Source: Flavobacterium sp.
GTDB lineage: Bacteria; Bacteroidota; Bacteroidia; Flavobacteriales; Flavobacteriaceae
Reading direction: 5' to 3'
Assembly: GCF_029242675.1 (NCBI RefSeq)
Contig: NZ_JAQWTM010000084.1
Coordinates: 1 to 52,593, forward strand
Length of the DNA stretch: 52,593 nt
Shown: one piece after another, positions 19,269 to 29,401 of the stretch
Layout of the letters: the number at the start of each line of letters is the position of its first letter
How positions within the stretch are numbered: the first letter of the stretch is position 1
Translations under genes and position numbers: made by a program
The notes under the pieces: generated by a model
Databases searched by the model: none
Seen by the model: the letters and a program-made list of their open reading frames with translations, nothing else
What the model was told of the DNA's origin: nothing

Positions 19269-20297
19269 ATGGGATTTTTTGATTTCATGACCGAGGATAT
19301 TGCGATAGATCTTGGTACCGCTAACACTTTAATCATTCACAATGATAAAGTAGTCATTGACAGCCCTTCAATAGTTGCCCGAGATAGAATTTCAGGTAAA
19401 ATCATTGCTGTTGGTAAAGAAGCTAACTTAATGCAGGGTAAGACACATGAAAACATCAAGACCATAAGGCCTTTAAAAGATGGTGTAATTGCTGACTTTG
19501 ATGCTTCTGAAAAAATGATCAGTATGTTTATCAAAAGCATTCCTGCTTTGAAAAAAAGAATGTTTACTCCTGCCCTACGTATGGTAGTTTGTATCCCTTC
19601 TGGTATTACTGAAGTAGAAATGAGAGCGGTAAAAGAATCATGTGAGAGAGTAAATGGAAAAGAAGTATACTTAATTCATGAACCTATGGCTGCAGCAATT
19701 GGTATAGGAATCGATATTATGCAACCAAAAGGAAACATGATTGTTGATATAGGTGGTGGAACAACTGAAATTGCCGTAATTGCATTAGGTGGAATTGTGT
19801 GTGATAAATCAGTGAAAATCGCTGGTGATGTTTTCACAAATGATATCGTGTACTACATGCGTACGCAGCACAATTTATTTGTTGGAGAAAGCACTGCAGA
19901 GAAAATAAAAATTCAAATAGGCGCCGCAATCGAAGATCTAGAAGAAGCTCCTGAAGACATGTCAGTACAAGGAAGAGATTTACTTACTGGGAAACCTAAG
20001 CAAGTAGATGTTTCATACAGAGAAATAGCAAAAGCATTAGACAAATCAATTCAACGTATCGAAGATGCTGTAATGGAAACCCTATCACAAACTCCACCAG
20101 AATTAGCAGCAGATATATACAACACTGGAATTTATCTTTCTGGTGGAGGATCTATGTTAAGAGGTTTGGACAGACGTATATCTCAGAAAACAGATCTTCC
20201 TGTGTACATTGCTGAGGATCCATTAAGAGCCGTTGTTCGTGGTACTGGAATGGCACTTAAAAACATTGGAAAATTTAAAAGTATCTTGATAAAATAA
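19269..20297 (+). CDS. mreB: Rod shape-determining protein MreB
   Basis: MGFFDFMTEDIAIDLGTANTLIIHNDKVVIDSPSIVARD...IVDIGGGTTEIAVIALGGIV. Confidence 0.97.
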   Translation: MGFFDFMTEDIAIDLGTANTLIIHNDKVVIDSPSIVARDRISGKIIAVGKEANLMQGKTHENIKTIRPLKDGVIADFDASEKMISMFIKSIPALKKRMFTPALRMVVCIPSGITEVEMRAVKESCERVNGKEVYLIHEPMAAAIGIGIDIMQPKGNMIVDIGGGTTEIAVIALGGIVCDKSVKIAGDVFTNDIVYYMRTQHNLFVGESTAEKIKIQIGAAIEDLEEAPEDMSVQGRDLLTGKPKQVDVSYREIAKALDKSIQRIEDAVMETLSQTPPELAADIYNTGIYLSGGGSMLRGLDRRISQKTDLPVYIAEDPLRAVVRGTGMALKNIGKFKSILIK

Positions 20298-20391
20298 GAA
20301 ACTACACCAATAATATTACTTCCCCTTAATTTTAAACACAACTAAATCAAAGACTTATTAATAATCAAGATAAAATAAATCAAAAAAGAGA

Positions 20392-21216
20392 ATGCAGCAA
20401 ATATTTAATTTCATATTCAAAAACAGTAATAGATTACTGTTTTTGCTGTTATTATGCATTTCGTTTTTACTTACAATCCAATCGCATTCTTTTCATAGGA
20501 GTAAAATGATTAGTTCGGCTAATTTTTTAAGCGGCGGAGTGTATCAACAGATAAACGATGTTAGTGAATATTTGAATCTAAGAACCGAAAACGAAGCATT
20601 AGCTCTTGAAAACGCTCGATTGAAAAGCATTTTATTTAATACCAAAGACACCTCTTATTTGAAGCGAATGGATTCAATCAAAGGAATTCCTGCTGATGAT
20701 GTTCTAGTATCAAAAGTTATACGCAACTCCTACAATGTTCATGAAAATTTCCTAACCCTTAATTCTGGCTCTAATGACGGGGTTAAACAAGATATGGGAG
20801 TTATTAATGACCTAGGCATCGTTGGGATTGTAGATAACACATCCCCTCAGTTTGCAACCGTACTCAGTATTTTAAATGTTAAATCTCGGATTAATGCTAA
20901 AATTAAAAAATCAAATCACTTTGGTTCTTTGATTTGGAATGGAAAGAGCACTGGTTTTGCGCAATTAGTTGACGTACCTAGACTTGCGGCTATTAGAAAA
21001 GGTGACACTATAGTTACTGGAGCACAGTCCGCAATATTTCCAGAGAACATAAACATTGGAACGATTGATAAGGTAGAAATAGATGACCAAACACATTACT
21101 ATACCATTACCGTAAAACTCTTTAATGACATGACAAACTTAGGTCATGTGTACATACTAAAAAGTAAAAACCGCGAAGAGCTTCTTAACTTAGAAAAACG
21201 AAACACAGATGAATAG
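20392..21216 (+). CDS. mreC: Rod shape-determining protein MreC
   Basis: Position after mreB; one N-terminal TM, coiled coil, NSGSNDGVKQDMGVINDLGIVGIV. Confidence 0.94.
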   Translation: MQQIFNFIFKNSNRLLFLLLLCISFLLTIQSHSFHRSKMISSANFLSGGVYQQINDVSEYLNLRTENEALALENARLKSILFNTKDTSYLKRMDSIKGIPADDVLVSKVIRNSYNVHENFLTLNSGSNDGVKQDMGVINDLGIVGIVDNTSPQFATVLSILNVKSRINAKIKKSNHFGSLIWNGKSTGFAQLVDVPRLAAIRKGDTIVTGAQSAIFPENINIGTIDKVEIDDQTHYYTITVKLFNDMTNLGHVYILKSKNREELLNLEKRNTDE

Positions 21217-21715
21217 CACGTTGTTATCCAATATTTTTCGGTTTATTTTGTTATTGGCCGTTCAAATTGTTATCTTTAATAATATGACATTTTTGGGCTT
21301 TATAATGCCCTTACCTTATCTATTATTTATCATACTATATCCTGTAAACGGAAACAAATCAGGATTACTTTTAGCTAGTTTTTCATTGGGATTAATTATG
21401 GATATTTTTTTAAACTCAGGAGGAATCCATGCAACAGCTTGTTTAATATTAGCCTACGTGCGCCCTTCTATTTTTAAATTCTCCTTTGGAATTAGTTATG
21501 AATACCAAACTATCAAACTTAATGATGTACTAACACCTGAACGATTTTCATTTATTCTGCTTTCAGTTGTCAGTCATCATTTTATTCTTTTCCTCCTAGA
21601 AGCCTTTCAAATTAGTTTCTTTTGGGATATTTTAATACGAGCACTTTTAAGCGCCGTATTCACAATCATTAGTTGTATAATTATAATATACCTTATTAAG
21701 CCTAACAAAAGATGA
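21209..21715 (+). CDS. mreD: Rod shape-determining protein MreD
   Basis: Multi-TM small protein between mreC and PBP2 (8-nt overlap with mreC, ATGA overlap with PBP2). Confidence 0.9.
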   Translation: MNSTLLSNIFRFILLLAVQIVIFNNMTFLGFIMPLPYLLFIILYPVNGNKSGLLLASFSLGLIMDIFLNSGGIHATACLILAYVRPSIFKFSFGISYEYQTIKLNDVLTPERFSFILLSVVSHHFILFLLEAFQISFFWDILIRALLSAVFTIISCIIIIYLIKPNKR

Positions 21716-23649
21716 GAAAACTTCTGCTGCCTTCTTTGATTATTATTGCAGCATCTTTGCTACTTATTCGCATTTTTTATTTGCAAGTTGTCGATGATAC
21801 CTTCAAATTAAAATCGGAGAACAATGCTATAAAAGTACAGTATGATTACCCTGAACGAGGATACATTTACGACAGAAACGGTAAACTACTAGTTGCCAAT
21901 CAAGCATCTTATGATATCATGGTTATCCCCAAAGACCTAAAAAACATAGATACGCTAGAATTTTGTCAGTTACTAAATATCACCAAGGAGGATTACATCA
22001 AAAAAATAGCAAAAGCAAAAGTTTACAGTCCAAGACTTCCATCAGTTTTTTTACCACAATTAAACAAAAGTGAATTTGCTGCATTTCAAGAAAAAATAAG
22101 AAAATTTGAGGGATTCTATTTTCAAAAACGTTCTTTACGTGATTATGAAGTAGATTTTGGAGCCAATGTTTTTGGATTCATTACTCAAGTAAACGACAAA
22201 CTTATCGCTAAAAACCCTTACTATAACAGCGGAGACTTGATTGGACGCCAAGGTGTCGAAGAAAGTTATGAGGAAATTTTACGCGGAATAAAAGGAGTTA
22301 AATACATCCAAAAAGACAAATACAATAGAGAAATCGGTTCGTATAAAGAAGGGAAATACGATACCATTGCAGTGCAAGGAGAAGACATCAACTTAACTTT
22401 AGATGCCGAATTACAGCGATATGGTGAGCAGTTGATGATTAACAAACGAGGCGGAATTGTAGCCATCGAACCAAGAACGGGCGAGATTTTAGCACTTGTA
22501 ACTGCACCTTCTTATGATCCTTCGATTTTAGTGGGAAGACAACGCTCTAAAAACTATACCTTATTGTACCGCGACTCAATTGCAAAACCGCTATACGACA
22601 GAGGATTATTAGCAGAGTATCCTCCGGGATCGCCCTTTAAAATTTTAACAGGTCTAATAGGACTGCAAGAAGGTGTGGTTGATGAACAAACGACATTTAT
22701 GTGCCACCACGGATTTAGCTATGCTCGAGGTCGCTTTATGAAATGTCACGGCTTTGGACCGCATACCTTACATAACGGAATTTACAATTCGTGCAACACT
22801 TATTTTGCGCAAGTGTACATGCGAACCATCAATAAATATTCAAAACCAGGATATGCGGTTGATGTATGGAGCAATCACGTAAAAAGTTTTGGATTAGGTG
22901 ACTTCATGGGCTATGATTTGCCAACGGGAAAAAGAGGAAATGTTCCTTCTTCTAAGACCTATAAAAAAATATATCCTAACGGCGGATGGAGAAGCACAAC
23001 AATTGTATCTAATGCCATTGGTCAAGGAGAAGTTTTAATGACTCCAATTCAATTAGCTAATATGATGGCAACAGTAGCTAATCAAGGATATTACTACACT
23101 CCTCATATCATCAAAAAGATTAAAGGAGGAAAAATCGATCCTAAGTTTACTGTAAAACATGAAACTACGATCGACAAAAAATATTTCAAACCCATGATTA
23201 GTGGTTTATTTGATGTCTACAACTTTGGTACCGCTAGTGCTTTAAGAGTAGAAGGAATCGATATTTGCGGTAAAACAGGTACCGCTGAAAACTTTGCCAA
23301 AATCAATGGAGTCAGAACTAAACTAGAAGATCACTCTATATTTGTAGCTTTTGCACCAAAAGACAATCCGAAGATTGCTATTGCTATTTTAGTAGAAAAC
23401 GGAGGATACGGTGCGACAATTGCAGGTCCGATTGCGAGTTTAATGATCGAAAAATACCTACGTAAAAAAATTACCCGAACTGATTTAGAAAAAAGAATCT
23501 TAGAAAGAAGTTTAAGAGATCGCTACGCTAAATTAGGAGGTATGAAAGAGGCAAGTGCAATTGAAACAACGCCAAAAGATACGATCAAAAAAACGACTCC
23601 AACCAAATTGAGAACTAGCACCGTAATTGACACCACTAAAGAGAACTAA
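21712..23649 (+). CDS. mrdA: Penicillin-binding protein 2
   Basis: RGYIYDRNGKLLVANQASYDIMVIPKDL...GGIVAIEPRTGEILALVTAPSYDPS...DICGKTGTAEN. Confidence 0.95.
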   Translation: MRKLLLPSLIIIAASLLLIRIFYLQVVDDTFKLKSENNAIKVQYDYPERGYIYDRNGKLLVANQASYDIMVIPKDLKNIDTLEFCQLLNITKEDYIKKIAKAKVYSPRLPSVFLPQLNKSEFAAFQEKIRKFEGFYFQKRSLRDYEVDFGANVFGFITQVNDKLIAKNPYYNSGDLIGRQGVEESYEEILRGIKGVKYIQKDKYNREIGSYKEGKYDTIAVQGEDINLTLDAELQRYGEQLMINKRGGIVAIEPRTGEILALVTAPSYDPSILVGRQRSKNYTLLYRDSIAKPLYDRGLLAEYPPGSPFKILTGLIGLQEGVVDEQTTFMCHHGFSYARGRFMKCHGFGPHTLHNGIYNSCNTYFAQVYMRTINKYSKPGYAVDVWSNHVKSFGLGDFMGYDLPTGKRGNVPSSKTYKKIYPNGGWRSTTIVSNAIGQGEVLMTPIQLANMMATVANQGYYYTPHIIKKIKGGKIDPKFTVKHETTIDKKYFKPMISGLFDVYNFGTASALRVEGIDICGKTGTAENFAKINGVRTKLEDHSIFVAFAPKDNPKIAIAILVENGGYGATIAGPIASLMIEKYLRKKITRTDLEKRILERSLRDRYAKLGGMKEASAIETTPKDTIKKTTPTKLRTSTVIDTTKEN

Positions 23650-23661
23650 TCAAATACTCCA

Positions 23662-24897
23662 ATGAAAAACCAAAGCATAAAGAAAAATATTGACTGGAGT
23701 TGTGTCATCATTTACAGCCTTCTCGTTTTAATGGGTTGGTTGAACATCTACTCCTCCTCGTTATCCTCTCTGGAGGGCACTTATGAAAAACAATTTATTT
23801 TCATATTGCTAACGATTCCATTAATATTTATCATTGTTGCAGTAGATAGCAAATTTTATGAAAAATACGCTACTATTATATTTGGAATCTCTTTACTGAC
23901 ACTTGCAGGCTTATTCCTTTTTGGAAAAACAATCGCGGGACAAAGATGCTGGTACGCGATTGGTAGTTTCACAATACAACCTTCGGAATTTGCAAAAGCA
24001 GCTACAGCCTTAGCACTATCTAAATATCTAAGTGACTCACAAATTAATTTAAAAGACGTTAATAGACAAATACAAGCTTTGGCAATTGTATTTTTACCTG
24101 TCTTACTCATATTACCTCAGCCCGATCCAGGAAGCGCATTGATCTACAGTATATTTTTGATCGTTCTGTATCGTGAAGGTTTGCCTTCTTGGTATATTTG
24201 GACTGGATTTATTGCCATCACGTTGTTCGTATTAACCTTATTAATTGAACCTCAATACGTAATTCTGATTGCACTAATCGTTTTGTTACTAGTTCATTAT
24301 AAATCAAGACTAGCGGATAGAAACCTTGTTTTAAGTGGAATACTACTCGTTTTAATTTCTGGATTCGTACTGTCTGTAAACTACGTTTTTGAGAATGTCT
24401 TCAAACAGCATCATCGTGACCGTTTCAATATTCTTCTTGGGAAAACAGTTGATTTAAAAGGAATTGGATACAACACCAATCAATCAGAAATCGCTATTGG
24501 ATCAGGAGGATGGTTCGGAAAAGGCTTCTTGGAAGGAACACAAACTAAAGGTGGATTTGTGCCGGAACAACATACCGATTACATCTTTACCACTGTTGGA
24601 GAGGAGTGGGGTTTTGTTGGATCCATTATCGTTATTGGCTTATTTGTAACTTTATTATTAAGAATAATTTACCTTGCAGAAAGGCAAAAAACAAAGTTTA
24701 GTCGCGTATATGGCTATTGCGTAGCCGGTATTTTATTTACTCACTTTTTTGTAAATATTGCGATGGTGATTGGTATATTCCCAACTATAGGTGTGCCATT
24801 ACCATTTTTCTCCTATGGAGGATCAGGATTATGGGGATTCACAATCTTGTTATTTATCTTTTTAAAGATGGATGCCAACAAGGTAAACGAATGGTAG
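23662..24897 (+). CDS. rodA: Rod shape-determining protein RodA (SEDS family)
   Basis: FTIQPSEFAKAATALALSKYL...LPQPDPGSALIY...PEQHTDYIFTTVGEEWGFVG...PLPFFSYGGSGLWGF. Confidence 0.95.
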   Translation: MKNQSIKKNIDWSCVIIYSLLVLMGWLNIYSSSLSSLEGTYEKQFIFILLTIPLIFIIVAVDSKFYEKYATIIFGISLLTLAGLFLFGKTIAGQRCWYAIGSFTIQPSEFAKAATALALSKYLSDSQINLKDVNRQIQALAIVFLPVLLILPQPDPGSALIYSIFLIVLYREGLPSWYIWTGFIAITLFVLTLLIEPQYVILIALIVLLLVHYKSRLADRNLVLSGILLVLISGFVLSVNYVFENVFKQHHRDRFNILLGKTVDLKGIGYNTNQSEIAIGSGGWFGKGFLEGTQTKGGFVPEQHTDYIFTTVGEEWGFVGSIIVIGLFVTLLLRIIYLAERQKTKFSRVYGYCVAGILFTHFFVNIAMVIGIFPTIGVPLPFFSYGGSGLWGFTILLFIFLKMDANKVNEW

Positions 24898-24910
24898 GTT
24901 TCGACCTACC
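24893..24910. other. Hairpin spanning both stop codons of convergent rodA and nuclease genes
   Basis: GGTAGGT-TTCG-ACCTACC; rodA stop TAG at 24895-24897, minus-strand TAG at 24906-24908. Confidence 0.75.
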
Positions 24911-25739
24911 TAATAAACCAAGGGTGCTTATCTACCTCTTTCTCTAGTTTATTTTCAATAGCATCATCAAGTGCTGGAAAGAAGTCTATACCCGTCTTTT
25001 TTTCGATTACATCTACTGGAACAGCATAATCAAACAAAGCTTTGTTACTAGCCTTATTTGGAATTAAAAAAGCAATCATTTTATAGTTACTACCTGATGG
25101 ATATAAAATAATTTTATAAAATTCCTTAGGCACTGCGACATGATCTTTACCAATGGTTTGCAATGATGGTTCTAAAACACCTCCGGTTACAACGTAAACT
25201 CCATTGTACTTTTCAGCCCAAAATCGCACCTTCTGCTCCAATCGATTCCAAATACCTGCATTAAATTCATGATCTTGCGGAGAAATATTTGATGTTAAAA
25301 AAGTATCATTATAGCTATCTAGGTTCAATTCCATATCAGCTGCAGGGACTAAATGCCCCTTGTCGTAACCTGATTTTTTATAATTTCTCCAATCGGCTGA
25401 ACCAGTAGAAACCTTATTATCCTCAATAAAATAGGGTCTTTTGAAATCATTATTCTTTAGATTTTCTTTCTTTAATTCATAAGCGACCCATTCGGCCTGT
25501 TCGTACTCTTCGTTATAAGACAATGAGTAATAAGTATGTTGAATGATTTGCTTTGTTGTTGAGGTAGGCGCTAAATCTAAATTAGACCTACTAGCACCAG
25601 CCTTGTCAAACTCCCCTGAAGTTTGCTCTACACCACTACCTATTGCCACACTATCAAACTCAGCTGTATTGTTCTGTTTACAAGACAGTAAACACACTGA
25701 CAAGCACAGAACGGTAAAAAAAGAATTTCTATATTTCAT
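24906..25739 (-). CDS. DNA/RNA non-specific endonuclease (NUC1/EndoG family), predicted lipoprotein
   Basis: Lipoprotein signal MKYRNSFFTVLCLSVCLLSCKQ; catalytic-motif region SGYDKGHLVPAADMELN...NISPQDHEFNAGIWNRLE. Confidence 0.9.
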   Translation of the reverse strand: MKYRNSFFTVLCLSVCLLSCKQNNTAEFDSVAIGSGVEQTSGEFDKAGASRSNLDLAPTSTTKQIIQHTYYSLSYNEEYEQAEWVAYELKKENLKNNDFKRPYFIEDNKVSTGSADWRNYKKSGYDKGHLVPAADMELNLDSYNDTFLTSNISPQDHEFNAGIWNRLEQKVRFWAEKYNGVYVVTGGVLEPSLQTIGKDHVAVPKEFYKIILYPSGSNYKMIAFLIPNKASNKALFDYAVPVDVIEKKTGIDFFPALDDAIENKLEKEVDKHPWFIR

Positions 25740-25786
25740 TTCAATAGCACCTATTACATTTTTAAACTTCTACACCTCTTAAAGAA

Positions 25787-25820
25787 AACGCCTCAAAATT
25801 AAGACTAATTTTGAGGCGTT
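25787..25820 (-). terminator. Strong hairpin downstream of the Prc-type protease
   Basis: AACGCCTCAAAATTA-AGAC-TAATTTTGAGGCGTT, perfect 15-bp stem; T-rich tail on the minus strand. Confidence 0.85.
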
Positions 25821-25852
25821 ACTTCTATCTAATTCAATAGCCTAACACTACT

Positions 25853-28102
25853 TTACGACTTTGCTAACTTGTCTTTTTTAATAGTTGTAGTCATTGTTTT
25901 TTTAACCACCGGCTTTGCTTGTAAATCATCCAATACATTCAAGGCTTCTTCTACGTAGATATCCTTAGCTAATCCTTCATGCCATCTATCTCTTTTTTCC
26001 TTTAGCACATTATCTTTTGCCATTTGCTCCAATTCATATGGGAGAGAAGTAAATTGTAGTGAATTTTGGTACTGCATTATAGGTTTAAATAATTTTGCAG
26101 TTTCTTCGATAGCCATTTGTTCTTTCTTAAAAGTATTAATATTTAAGCTATAATTACTTTCTTTACTACGGTTATCAATCCATTTTGCGTTTTCTTCAAT
26201 TAATTTGAATTGTGCATTGTTTTGAATTCTGTTCTTACTATTTACAATAGCTTTGTTAAAATTAGCTGTCTTGTCCCAAATGGTATAATCTGCAGCGTCA
26301 ATCTTATCCCATGGCATTGCATTTTCAACATCACGCTCACCCATTTTCAAATAAGCGTAACGATCTGGCATCACAACATCACTGCTTACTCCTTCTAATT
26401 GAGTCGAACCACCATTGATACGGTAGAATTTTTGAGTAGTTGTTTTTAAGGCTCCTAAATCACCTACCTCGCTATTTCGAACAAATTGGTTTAGATCTAT
26501 TACATTTTGCACCGTCCCTTTACCATAAGTTTGTTTACTACCAATAATAATTCCGCGCTTGTAATCTTGAATCGCTGCCGCTAAAATCTCAGAAGCAGAA
26601 GCTGAAAAGCTATTTACCATGATTACCAATGGTCCATCGTATTCAATTTTTTTATCACGATCGTAAAGCACTTCTTTTTTTCTACCTGCAGATTTAATTT
26701 GAACAATGGGACCTTGTTCGATAAAAAGACCCGCAATATCAACCACAGTAGATAGAGACCCTCCACCATCATCACGAACATCTAAAACGATTCCGTCAAC
26801 TTGAGCCTGCTTCAATCTCTCAACCTCCAAAGCAATGTCTTTACCAGCATCCCTACCGTCTTTATTTTCAAAATCGATATAGAACTTTGGTAAGTAAATC
26901 ACACCGTACTTTAAACCATTTCTAGTAACAATACTAGTTTTAGCATAGGTTTCTTCAATCTCAACAATATCCCTAATGATCGAAACAATTTTAATGGTTC
27001 CATCAACTTTTTTAACGGTTAAGCGTACTTCTGAACCTTTAGGACCTTTAATTTTTTTAACTACATCATCTAAACGCATACCAACAACATCAACCGCTTG
27101 AGCATTTCCTTGAGCGACCTTAATAACTACATCTCCTGCTTCAAGTTCTTTGCCTCTCCAAGCTGGACCACCCGATATTAATTCTGATATTTCCGTGAAA
27201 TCATTCTTTTTTTGTAATCGTGCCCCAATACCCTCCAACTTACCGCTAATACTTACATCAAATCTTTCTTTTTCTTCAGGTGCAAAATAATTAGTATGCG
27301 GATCAAAACCAGCTGTAATTGAATTAATAAAAACCGAAAACCAATCATTTCTATTCAAATCATGCATAAATCCAAAATACTCATCTAAGGCTTTTTTTGC
27401 ACTTTCTCGATTTTCCTTTTCTAACTGAGCAAATGTCTTAACTTTATCATTACTAGTAACATCATTTTTTCTACCCAATGCTTTACCTTCAGCTTGACTA
27501 GTAACTGAAATGGTATCGATAGTAGCAACATTCTCTCTTTCCTCTTGTACTTTAATTCGATCGGTCAGGGAGGATAACGTTGATAGCTTAAGTTGCTTTC
27601 TCCATCTGTCTTTCAACTCATTTACTGATTTTACGTATGGAGCTTTCTCAGAATCGGTATTGTAAAACTCGTTGGTATTATAATTGAAAGGAGTACTTAG
27701 TATATTTTGGTAAATAAGTTTGCTTTGCTCCATCCTTTTCATCAATCTTTCAAAAGTAAGATTGAAAAAAGTTAGGTCTTTATTTTTAATCTGATCGTCT
27801 AGTTCTAATTCATATTTGGAAAACTCATCAATATCCGACTGTAAGAAGAACCTCTTGGAAGGATCTAAGGCTTTAATGTAATCCTTGTAAACACCTTTAG
27901 AAAAGTTATCATCTATCGTTGTCGGACTGTAATGTCCCTTTTCAATGACAAATGTTAGCAATTCTAATAGTAATTTATCTTTATCAGGGTCACCCTCATT
28001 CGAGGACTTCATCTTGAAGGCGAATAGTGTTACTGAAAGTAAAACAAGTGCAAGAAGTATTTTATAATTTCTTTTCATATAGTTGATAATAGTATTCATC
28101 AA
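25853..28102 (-). CDS. prc: Carboxy-terminal processing peptidase (Prc/Tsp family)
   Basis: PDZ region GKLEGIGARLQKKNDFTEISELISGGPAWRGKELEAGDVVIKVAQG; catalytic VNSFSASASEILAAAIQDYKRGIIIGSKQTYGKGTVQ. Probable start may be a few codons downstream (MKRNYK). Confidence 0.93.
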   Translation of the reverse strand: MMNTIINYMKRNYKILLALVLLSVTLFAFKMKSSNEGDPDKDKLLLELLTFVIEKGHYSPTTIDDNFSKGVYKDYIKALDPSKRFFLQSDIDEFSKYELELDDQIKNKDLTFFNLTFERLMKRMEQSKLIYQNILSTPFNYNTNEFYNTDSEKAPYVKSVNELKDRWRKQLKLSTLSSLTDRIKVQEERENVATIDTISVTSQAEGKALGRKNDVTSNDKVKTFAQLEKENRESAKKALDEYFGFMHDLNRNDWFSVFINSITAGFDPHTNYFAPEEKERFDVSISGKLEGIGARLQKKNDFTEISELISGGPAWRGKELEAGDVVIKVAQGNAQAVDVVGMRLDDVVKKIKGPKGSEVRLTVKKVDGTIKIVSIIRDIVEIEETYAKTSIVTRNGLKYGVIYLPKFYIDFENKDGRDAGKDIALEVERLKQAQVDGIVLDVRDDGGGSLSTVVDIAGLFIEQGPIVQIKSAGRKKEVLYDRDKKIEYDGPLVIMVNSFSASASEILAAAIQDYKRGIIIGSKQTYGKGTVQNVIDLNQFVRNSEVGDLGALKTTTQKFYRINGGSTQLEGVSSDVVMPDRYAYLKMGERDVENAMPWDKIDAADYTIWDKTANFNKAIVNSKNRIQNNAQFKLIEENAKWIDNRSKESNYSLNINTFKKEQMAIEETAKLFKPIMQYQNSLQFTSLPYELEQMAKDNVLKEKRDRWHEGLAKDIYVEEALNVLDDLQAKPVVKKTMTTTIKKDKLAKS

Positions 28103-28276
28103 AATTTTTTAAACTAAGTTACGTCAAAAACCATCCCAATTACAGCAGGGCTCGCATAAATTTTTGTTAAAGATAGGAAATTGGTTTTTTTGTTTTGGCA
28201 TTAATCTATCAAGTTAATAAAATTTAGTTCCTTTGTTATAAATTACTACTGTAGTACAGCCTAAAGATAAAAAAAC

Positions 28277-29056
28277 ATGAAAAAAGTAAAACCGCTGATC
28301 TTAATTACAAATGATGACGGAATCACTGCTCCTGGAATTAGAGCACTTATAGCAGTCATGGCAGAAATTGGCGAAGTAGTGGTAGTTGCTCCCGATAAAC
28401 CGCAAAGCGCAATGGGCCACGCCATCACAATAAACAGCACCTTGTACTTGAATAAAACATCTAAGATACATGATAGTATTACTGAATATAGCTGCTCCGG
28501 CACACCTGTTGATTGTGTAAAAATAGCTGTAAATGAGATTCTAGATCGCAAACCTGACTTATGCGTATCTGGTGTGAATCACGGGTCGAACTCGTCGATT
28601 AATGTGATTTATTCTGGCACAATGAGTGCAGCTGTAGAAGCTGGTATAGAAGGAATTCCTGCAATTGGTTTTTCGCTATTGGACTATGATTGGAATGCCG
28701 ACTTTGAATCTATAAAGCCCTTTATTCGCAAAATAACGCTTGAAGTGCTCGAAAACAAACTTCCAAAAGATGTTGTTTTAAACGTTAACTTCCCCAAATT
28801 AAAAACAGCAGACATCAAAGGAATTAAAATATGTCGTCAAGCGAAAGCACTTTGGATGGAAAAATTCGACAAACGACAAACACCCCAAGGAAAAGACTAT
28901 TATTGGCTCGCAGGAGAGTTTGTCAATCAAGACAGCGGCGAGGATACTGACGAATGGGCTCTTGGACAAGGCTATGTTTCAGTAGTTCCCGTTCAGTTTG
29001 ATCTTACGGCTCACCATGCCATGCAACAACTTAATACCTGGAAATGGAATGAATAA
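28277..29056 (+). CDS. surE: 5'/3'-nucleotidase SurE
   Basis: LILITNDDGITAPGIRALIAVMAEIGEVVVVAPDKPQSAMGHAIT...CSGTPVDCVKIAV...SGVNHGSN. Confidence 0.96.
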   Translation: MKKVKPLILITNDDGITAPGIRALIAVMAEIGEVVVVAPDKPQSAMGHAITINSTLYLNKTSKIHDSITEYSCSGTPVDCVKIAVNEILDRKPDLCVSGVNHGSNSSINVIYSGTMSAAVEAGIEGIPAIGFSLLDYDWNADFESIKPFIRKITLEVLENKLPKDVVLNVNFPKLKTADIKGIKICRQAKALWMEKFDKRQTPQGKDYYWLAGEFVNQDSGEDTDEWALGQGYVSVVPVQFDLTAHHAMQQLNTWKWNE

Positions 29057-29321
29057 AAAACAATTCGCAGCAGGAGCGGTACTGGGGTTTGTAGGTACTT
29101 TTCTGGGATGTATCCTGTACCTTTCTCTCTTTACGACCTATGAAATAAAAACAGGTTTCGCAATCTTAGAGTCACAAGGAGCTTTGGGCAAATTAATAAC
29201 GTTAGGTTCCGTTATCAACTTACTCCTTTTTGGAGTTCTTTTGAAATTAAACCAAGAAATGATGGCAAGAGGCGTAATTTTGTCTGTTATAGTAATGGCA
29301 ATACTCACCATCTTTATTTAA
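29049..29321 (+). CDS. Small conserved membrane protein overlapping the surE 3' end
   Basis: MNKKQFAAGAVLGFVGTFLGCILYLSLFTTYEIKTGFAILESQGALGKLITLGSVINLLLFGVLLKL...; ATG at 29049 overlaps surE by 8 nt. Confidence 0.7.
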   Translation: MNKKQFAAGAVLGFVGTFLGCILYLSLFTTYEIKTGFAILESQGALGKLITLGSVINLLLFGVLLKLNQEMMARGVILSVIVMAILTIFI

Positions 29322-29401
29322 ACAAAGACTTTTATTTGATTGCTAAAAGTGCAATACTTAATTTTGAAATACAATCTCATTAATCCATTTAGAACCTAAA
29401 A

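Noticed and set aside
21209-21715. Gene overlaps mreC/mreD and mreD/mrdA as frameshift evidence
   Set aside because: Short ATG/stop overlaps are normal translational coupling in the mre operon; all three proteins look full length.
25787-25820. Perfect 15-bp hairpin as a novel element
   Set aside because: Its position just downstream of the protease stop and the T-rich tail on the minus strand fit an ordinary intrinsic terminator.
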